From contig CM075943.1 of assembly GCA_038030265.1 (NCBI GenBank), positions 45,632,001 to 45,696,000 of the forward strand: a stretch of 64,000 bases of DNA, in the 5' to 3' direction. This stretch comes from Corythucha ciliata. Its lineage: Eukaryota > Arthropoda > Insecta > Hemiptera > Tingidae. Below the pieces are notes generated by a model. It saw only the letters and a program-made list of their open reading frames with translations, was not told the origin of the DNA and did no database searches. The position numbers and the translations under genes are program-made. This document shows, in pieces, positions 56,184 through 64,000 of this stretch (positions are counted from its first letter, which is position 1; each line of letters begins with the position of its first letter).

Positions 56184-56466
56184 GGTTCGGTCCTAAATAC
56201 TTGGTGATGACTTGTCTACTTTTTTTTGCGCATCGGCAGCAGGGCCGTTTCGCGCAGCTACATTTTGTCAACTTGTCTATTGAAGGTCCTAATATTTTTG
56301 AATTATTTATTTTTCGTGTTTTTCGCACTATTTGCCATCGAAATCGAATTTTTGAAAAGTAGTTTAAATTGTATTTGTATTTTGTTCAAAATACAATTCA
56401 AAAAGTATTTGTATTTTAGTATTTAAAATACATTTTCAAAGTATTTTACCCACCCCTGTATACAAC

Positions 56467-59400
56467 CCCTGGGTCGGAAGCCGTCGGAATTTTTACTTTT
56501 TACGTCATCAGTGTGGAACGGGATCCAATTTCTATAATATTTTTCACAACGAGTGAGGAAAACAGCACTTTACACGCTGAGATTGAAGTGTTTCTTTCGT
56601 CGTGAGGTTGCCATGGTGAAAATAGCCACTTTCTCCGTAGGTCAAGCGAAAAAATAATTACAATTTGAAGGTGTTGAGCACTTGACCAACCGAATGACGC
56701 TTAAGTGCGGATCACTCTGGAGGACCTTTATCTCACAGGGCTTCATCCTTGCAAGTCTTTTTAATGAGTCCAGCTACAAAAAAAAAAAAAACACTAATCC
56801 GCTGTATTTCTCAAAATGTACACAATACCACGTATCTAAGGTTTCTTGACGCTGGCAATCCAAAAATCGCAACGGATTTTCAATCGGACAATCCGTTCCG
56901 TTCCTTGTATCACCAATTCAGGCAAGGCTGCCCCCTCCTGGTACAACGGCTGGTGACGCCATAGTCAAGTCAAGGGAGGGGCTGTGTGAATGGCAGAGTT
57001 CAGCATTTTTGTAAGTAAGAAAAATGCAGTAACTGTCGGTTATGCCGTTTATACTAAATCGAAGATTACATTATTTTATTGTATGAATAATATAAAATCA
57101 ACAGAACTCTCAACGAGGAAGTGTACGTGCTTGAGTTACCTGTTGCTTTGAATTATTTTTAGCCGTTTAAAGGATGCCTACAAGAAGAGCTAAAGCACGG
57201 CATAAAAGACTCAAAGTTTTATGCGCCCTGATTTATATAGGAGGGGGAGGGGTAACGAGATAACATACTTACTAGGAAAAAGCGTTACGGAGAAACTATG
57301 AGCTTATATTACGATTTAATGGAATTTACGAAAAATTGAATGAATAAGACCTCGCGCTAGGGAATTTCCGGCATATCGTCATACTTTGTTCAGAAAAAGG
57401 AAAAATCACGGAACCACGGAAAACATCGAAGGGTAATTGATACAAGTTTCTTTGTTGAATAATACAGGCAAACACGTGCGGCCCACGTACCAAGCGAGAT
57501 ATTAAATTGAAACCATGAAAGTCCACCCTCACCCTTGCTCTTAGACTGATGCTTCTATAGATCCCGTAAAAGCCTACGCGCCTCTGCAAGTATTGCGTTG
57601 CGTGAACCTCAGAAAACTTCTTGTAACACGTGCTCTGCCTATTTTCAGAAGGGAAACCTCTATAAAATAGACTTATTTCAACTGTATTAGAGCGAGATTT
57701 ATTTTTCATACGTTTTTCCAGGCCGCATACACTACCACGATAATGCTTCGCGGAAATTGCTTAAAAAAGAAATGAAAAAAAAAAAAGAATTCCGGTCGAG
57801 GGGTGTAGGAGGGAGACACTATGGAATTATTACCTCATTTTAGGGTAGGACGCATATGAATGTGGTGTGACAGTTCCCTTTTTTAAAGACTGAAGGCTCC
57901 ACCCGATTTTTTTTTCATTAATCTGACACAGTTGAATCAATCCCCCACGCTTTCCCTACAACAATCTCAATTTATTCCCTCTATTTACATTTCGGAAGAC
58001 CCACATTCCCCCGCAATGCTACCCATCAAATCCTAACTTAATATAAAGCCAATTAGCGCTGCGGATTCCGTCTACCCTCCCTTCCTCCACGCCCTTGTCT
58101 GTTCCAGGGGACCATCACCAGCATGAAAGTGTTTGAAAACGAGGGAGTGGGCGTAGGTAGCAAATTAGGTTCAATTGGCTGTGTAGACACGAGGGCCCTC
58201 CAGCTATAAATTGTGTCCAGTTTAATTTCTAGGAGGGTGGGGGGGAAGTTAAACGCCACTTCACGGTTCCTTTCCTCATGCAGAAGAAGGTCACGACGCA
58301 GATTAATTACGAGTGTTTGCCCATAGTTTTGGGTATGTATTTCAAGGGTGAATAAGATGCAGGGAGACGAATCAATCCGGGTGGAAAATAAATAGAACCA
58401 AAGGTGCGCGATTGCTTTTGAAAACATGTAGAAGTGGGGGGAGGCTCATTTTTCCCGGCGGGAAGGAAAAAAAAACTTCAATAAGTGAAGGCCATTTGTC
58501 ACATTTATCCTATGCCTCTTCTCTACGTCGATTTCCGCCAAAATCCCTGTGTATCCAATGCCCCCCCCCTATGTATGTGAGGGGGGGGGTTCCTGCCCCG
58601 GTTAATGGTTTTTTTTACACGGAGAATGGAGGACGTTAAACTACTTGGAAGATATCTATTGACCACAGCGAAGAAAAGAAACTCAAATCGAATTTATACG
58701 GGGCGGAGTATTCCACGAGCCATAGATAGAAAAAAAAAAGTGCGAAGGAAGAGGACAAAATTGTCAGGATGTAGGAGTGGTTATAGGGAAAAATTGCTAA
58801 ACAACAGAAGGTGTGTACGAACAATAGGTTTTTGTCGAATTTAAGGAAAAGAAGTGGGAAGGGGCGAATGCGTTCAAGAGAAAAATGCGGGGAGATAAAA
58901 AATCCTTTTCCTCTTCCCCCCCCCCTTTTCCTACAGCTACTAGGGCCTCCTCGCACACATGTGGATGCTTAGTGAAGGTGAAGGAACGTTGATGGCTTTC
59001 GGGGATATGTGTGGAGAATAGGGCGAAAGGGCCTCAAGGTTAGCGCAATCTTTATTTCTTGTACGTGACGCAGTTAGAGGGAAATTGTTAGCAGAGACAT
59101 TTTTGACGTCGTTTACTTTACCCTCTCTCCTGACGTCTTGAGTGGTAAATAGAGAAATTCCTTCCACTCCACCCAACCCACTCACAAATAGTTGTACAAA
59201 TCCAACGTCATCATCGTTGGGTTGAATCAATTTATGCCCCCGTCCCCAACACATTCAACCACCATCACGATTATCCCCTCGACAATTACGCACATAAACG
59301 CTACCGAACAATCCCCTATCTAATTAATGCCTATCCTCGCTTTTAACTAGTTCAAGCGTTCCATTCATTTGGTTAGCATTTTGCGCTTTAGATAACGCGG

Positions 59401-61605
59401 GTGGCCAGATTCGGAAAGTTACATTTTAGTATTCACCTAAAATCACACAATCGCTGGTTAGTTGAACACATCCGACTTTCCATCATCCTTGCCCCCCCCC
59501 CCCAAAGACGAATGGGCCCTAAAATTTTATATTTTCTTTATCCTTCGTATAATGATGTGAAATCGACATCATTTATAGGCTTGTTATATGCTTACAACCG
59601 AGAAACACCGTTAGGGCACGTTTTCCATTCTCCTTGATGGGAGAGAGCGAAAAGGGTGTTGTGTAAATTTGATTTAGTGTGATCGAAACGTGTGACTATG
59701 GTGAAAGGAGACGATGGCGAGGAACATAAACTAAGCTAAAAGCTTGAATGCTCTGAAAATGTGATTGATGTTTGACGTGCTATGCATAACAGATCAATTG
59801 CTTGGGAATAAACCCATCGCCATCCCCTTCACCCAACGATGCTATACAGCAATTTAATTCCTTTTTAGGGTGAAAACAGTACGTTTTGGTCAGATTTTGA
59901 ATGGAAGCAATCAGCAGGTACCGAGCTCTTTATTTACCAAAAAAAAAATAGTGATCAACAGTGGAGCAGTATGTTAAAAACAATTGGATGGTATGTCTCT
60001 TGGAAAAACAAGGAGAACTAAATTTTGAAAACATTTCCAATTTCGATTTTGCACTTATTTTCATTGCAGTGGAATAGAGTCAGTGGGAGGGGGGGACGTG
60101 GTAGGGACTTTTTGTGTCACTATCCGACGTATGTATACTTGAACAAGTATATGAGTCAACATTGGCCTTGTTGGCCTTTTCAATTGAACAACAGGGCCGT
60201 CTCTGAAGCTTTTCCCATACAGCTAAATTAAAAGCGAGGCTATATCTTTCTATCATTCAATTTCCATGTAGCCGTGTTCTTTGTTCACCGAGAGTACAAC
60301 CATTCCCTTCCTCTTTTACCTACGGAGACACCAGTGACCACAATTTAATCTGATCGGTGGACAGCCAGCGTATAAATTTTCTGACTGAGCGGGCCTCCCA
60401 CACCACCACTTCACTGTTCAACGCCCTACGCTGCAGCAAAACAACTCGGTTGTAACATTACCGTTTGCTGATCGAATCACGACAGACTCTTCTCTGTTTG
60501 TTGTGGGAAAGGTGAACAGTAGTTTGATGGTATCGTGTGATGGCGAGAGGAGGCCGGGATAGTAATTAGTTTTCCCACTTAACAGAAGTTACAGGGAACG
60601 GAGAGTTTGACTGTTACAATACAATTCAGCGTAAAAGTGAAGTTTGTCTGCTGCCGAGCGAAGGTAGGCACAGACCGTCAAGACTCAACAAGTCTTGAGA
60701 GTCAGGGTCTAACCTCGAATGGACCAGTTGCCACCGTTTCCCCCCCCCCCCATGTTTACGAACATTTTCTAGTCCCCCCCCCCTCCCTCACTTCATCACA
60801 CAATAGAGTCGACCAACACTGCTTGCTGTAATGAATCGTGGCAGGCAGGGTGGGGGATCATCGTTCAAAGTTTCATTTTGAGTTGTGAAAACATGACCCT
60901 TCCTCTCACAAAAACTGTAATGGAATCGATAAAAAAAAAAAAAACAGGGGGAAATCATAGGTAGTGGGGGGGATCCAGAGAGTTGTCTGTAATTAGTAAA
61001 AAGTGGGCCACGATGGACGAATAAGAAAAAATATGGGAAAGAACCGTAAAAATAACTCGTTTAAAACGTAACTGTGTCGCCTAGTTCAGAGAGGCCTACA
61101 GCCTGCGCGCCGAAAGAATGTCCTTGAGAAAAGAAGTGTGACACTTGTATTACAGTCTCAAAAACATACAGTTCCTCGATAATGGACAGGGTTCCTCTTA
61201 CCCCTCAAAAGGTTGGTGGTTGCCACCCAAAGATATAGAAATACTGGATTGCTCACGATGGACGGGTAATCCGAGCCAGTAGTTGGGGGGGGGGGGTTGG
61301 CCTTCATGAAGTGGGGTTTGCTATCTTCACAGCAAAGTTTGTACTTACATCGACTGCCACCAAAGCGCTACTACAACTTCCTCAAGGAGTTCAAATTTTG
61401 GTTATCATAACGTTCACGTTTTGTGAAGAGAAAAAGAAGACAAATGCAGAGGGGATTAAATTGAATTAGTCCCTGTGTTTAATATCAGAAAAGAAATTAT
61501 TATTTGTATACATATTTTTTTATAAATTCAAATATTGTACATAGTAATAAAATTAAAAGTAGGTAGGTAACTAATACAAATACAAAATTCGGGCAAATGT
61601 CTTAA
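56467..61605. other. Gene-free stretch of about 5 kb
   Basis: No recognisable coding region, RNA gene or transposon end. Several G/C homopolymers (58560-58592, 59490, 60739, 61286) and short open frames without family features. A TATAAA at 60371 has no supported gene behind it. Confidence 0.5.
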
Positions 61606-63750
61606 AAACTATTCCTTTTTCCTTTTTTTCTTCGGTCTGGGCAAATCGGATACGGATGAATAGCTAGGCAAAAGAGGAATTCCATCTTCAGTTTTAATGC
61701 AGCCTCTTATTTCATTTTTTATTTCATCTATTTTTCTTTTAATACTGTCTAAAGTTTCAATGTCTACGTTCTCATTCATCAAATAAGTCATGTCTAAGAT
61801 TTCTTTTGCGCCTTTCCGTAGGTCTCCTATGGTACTTGTATGTTTTGAGTAGTTGTCTGGTGCTGCTGATGACACGTTAACTGATTTATCGATAGTTGGG
61901 ACGTGGGAAAGTGTTTCAAAAGGAACAGAAATAGGTCCTTGTTCTGGTGTAAATAATGAATATTTCGGGTCTAAAGTCAAGTACGGGCTATTGATGTAAG
62001 AGCTAGGTAAATCAAAGAATGAATGATGTGGTACATTGATGAATATGGCACATAAGTGTTTGCAAGGGAATCTATACCTTTCAAAATCATTACATGAGCA
62101 GTTCGGAACGGAGAAGTCGACTCTGTACGTTTGACCCTTAATACTTTCGCTATTGACCAAGAAAACGTTGTCCCCTACAGGCTTAATTTTATTTGCTGTT
62201 TGATAGACACTAAGAGCGGAAGAGTACCGATCATACACATGCTTAATAAAAAATGTAGGTCTACCGTGCAAAAACTAGGGGATCTCAGCATTATATGTTT
62301 TGTACTTGGAACTTAATTTACTATTGTCACTTTGGTATTTGATTAAACTTTCTAGCAAAAATTTAGTTATAATAACCTCTAGGACCCCACACAAGCTTTT
62401 ATCGACGTACTGATATAAGTAAGAATGTTTTACAACTCTATTTTGATTTTCTATGCCATTATTTGTGGATATAATGAATGAAAATTCACTGCTAAAGAAT
62501 GCACGAGTCCATTTTTCTTTCCATGGTAGCCATGTAGAAGTGAAATAGTGTTGTGCTTTCTCGTTTCTTTTCCAAACTTCGCTAGTGAGTAAAGCGTTAT
62601 ACGTTTTATCGAAATTTACCATGCTTGTGCATAAAGCTAGCTGCCTCCATCTCCGTTTTATTTCATCACCGTCCGATTGGTTTATCACATTACCACTTTT
62701 CTTAAGCCAACGAACCCATGCCTGCTCCCTGTGGAAATCACAAATGTAAGTTGGACATTCAAAAATCTTGGAGATTGCATTGATTTCGGCTTCACAAAAG
62801 TCTGTGATAAAATAAGAAGGTGACCAATTTTCGTTCCATTCTTGAAACACTTTCAAAAATTCTGAAATTGAATGGCTATCTTCTTTTTCAGAAATTATGA
62901 TTCCAACAACAATATAGGAACTATTTGTTTTTACTACCAAAGAAAACAATGGTAAGGCATATTTGGTAGTTTTGTAAGTGGCATCAAGTAAAACAACACT
63001 ACCGTAACGCTCCAAAAGGTCTTTTTGCCACTCGGTTTGGTAACAAAACAAAAATGGGTCTGTGGAACTGCGAGGACGATAAAAGCATGTTCCACCGTAT
63101 GACTTCTTCCAAACATCAATTTTGTCTAATAAGGCTACTTGATCTATCCTACACTGCTTTGATTCAAAAATAAATTTACATACATAATTGTAAATTATCT
63201 TAGCCGGTGGGAAAAATGCTCGTGAGAAGCCTGTTACAATGTCCGATACGGTGTCTCTGACAAACGCCCTTAATAATATTTTAATTGTTTGGACGTTAGT
63301 GATACCGTTATTTATGTGTTTTTTTATTTCTTCTTTTAAAGAAACATCCAACTGTTGGTTTAAGAAGGCAGTGTTGTGAGGATGATTATGCTCGTTTGAA
63401 ACTCGGATGTAGTATCTCCGCACAGATTTCAGGGCATCGACATCGTCTTTAAATTTGTTTTTAATCTGGCAGCAAATCTATAACGTTAAGAAAAAGTTAC
63501 TATTGAAATGATTACTCATTAAGTAAATAAAATGTTAAAAGTACATATTCTTTTTCTGATCGATTGTCAATCTTCTCTGTGCGGAAATCTGGAAAATATA
63601 GAATTTCGGCAACTGTCATCTTGGCAGAACATCCCATTTTCTTGGTCTCGTGTAAACGAAATCGGGATTTTTGAATAAGAAATTTCAAACGGTGTAAAAA
63701 CACGTGGATAGTGAACACTACTAACAAGGGAACGGTCGGTAATGTCCGAC
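61606..63750 (-). pseudogene. Mutator-like (MULE) transposase, spliced, one stop
   Basis: Minus-strand gene in at least two exons. The N-terminal part has a FAR1/WRKY-GCM1-like zinc motif: GCSAKMTV in exon 1 (about 63625-63650) and HNH in EHNHPH (about 63390) in exon 2. A phase-0 intron (63478-63544) joins them. The DDE core of MULE transposases follows: D in VLLDATYKT, D in YFITDF followed by CDFHREQAW, and E in NNGIENQNR. A C-terminal SWIM zinc finger (CSC, then CKH in CSCNDFERYRFPCKHLCAIF) lies near 62060-62110. The protein ends with a basic KKKRKKE. The only visible lesion is an in-frame TAG at 62275-62277. The true 5' start is not identified and may lie beyond 63750. Terminal inverted repeats were not found. 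Confidence 0.88.
63478..63544 (-). other. 67-nt intron of the MULE transposase
   Basis: On the minus strand the donor is GAATAT|GTACTT and the acceptor AACGTTATAG|ATTTGC. Both exons meet in phase 0, and an in-frame TAG right before exon 2 is removed with the intron. Confidence 0.6.
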
Positions 63751-64000
63751 GCCGATTTGATCGCCAATTTTTATGTGTTCTACATCGAAAAACATTAGAC
63801 CCGTGTCCTCCCGAACTTGCTTAGGTGTTTTTCATAGGAAATTGAAGCGAGAAACTCGAAAAAAATATTTTAACAAATCCCAGAACCATAGTTTTTGTTT
63901 TAGAGTAAGAAATTGCACTAAAATACGCCCGTCCGCGAAGCTAACAGCCTTTGACAATTTTTCTGAAGCGAAATGCGCATCATTTTTGAATTCAGCACCA

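Larger units (their letters stand above)
51685..56458. mobile_element. 4.8-kb hAT-like non-autonomous element
   Basis: Left end CAGGGGTGGGCAAAATACTT (51685) and right end AAGTATTTTACCCACCCCTG (56458) are inverted repeats, one mismatch, of the CAGGGGTGG type common in hAT elements. The 8-bp sequence TATACAAC flanks both sides (51677-51684, 56459-56466); 8-bp duplications are the hAT rule. Subterminal DNA is full of AAATAC/GTATTT repeats at both ends. The interior carries diverged repeats, a small MITE and a second hAT-like element, but no transposase. Confidence 0.9.

Noticed and set aside
60371..60570. Host promoter and first exon around a TATAAA
   Set aside because: Spacing to the nearest initiator-like motif is about 42 nt, too long, and no coding exon follows.

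Overview
The window looks like a transposon-dominated intergenic stretch of an arthropod genome, most likely an insect. The reasons are: an errantivirus-type endogenous retrovirus with an env gene, spliced cut-and-paste transposases (piggyBac, Mutator-like), tRNA-derived SINE DNA, non-LTR elements, many MITE-like foldbacks, and no operons or ribosome binding sites. I recognised no host protein-coding gene. Two runs of exactly 500 N (2025-2524, 43158-43657) are scaffold gaps.

Layout. 1-4240 is apparently gene-free. 4241-12900 is a nested block: a 358-bp sequence occurs twice (4241-4598, and 9626-12900 in broken form) and brackets two non-LTR retrotransposon pieces (4599-9625). The second copy was later split by a small MITE and a 2.7-kb DNA element filled with short degenerate repeats. 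12952-19196 is a foldback element split at a TTAA by a piggyBac element (13072-18770), which is itself split by another inverted-repeat element (16365-18606). A 139-bp MITE sits in the right foldback arm. 21222-22008 is an inverted-repeat element carrying a dimeric tRNA-type SINE.

26135-30031 is a very compact, young Ty3/Gypsy LTR element with matching 5-bp target duplications and a possible self-priming site. 30314-34600 holds an intact foldback copy, diverged tandem repeats, a MITE copy and hAT debris. 35052-42417 is a nearly complete errantivirus (247-bp LTRs, gag-pol in one frame, integrase after one stop, broken env). 45484-49860 holds two more non-LTR remnants and a foldback. 51685-56458 is a 4.8-kb hAT-like non-autonomous element with a perfect 8-bp target duplication, containing a second hAT-like element (also with a perfect 8-bp duplication), which in turn contains a foldback. 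61606-63750 (minus strand) is a Mutator-like transposase gene with an intron and one stop.

The genes do not form a pathway; they are independent mobile elements at different stages of decay. Three of them (piggyBac, errantivirus pol, Mutator-like) each carry a single in-frame stop in an otherwise readable region, suggesting recent loss of activity. The strongest leads are the self-priming arrangement of the Gypsy element, the phase-matched splice signals that would give the errantiviral env its start and signal peptide, the long duplication around the non-LTR block, and the nested hAT-like elements.
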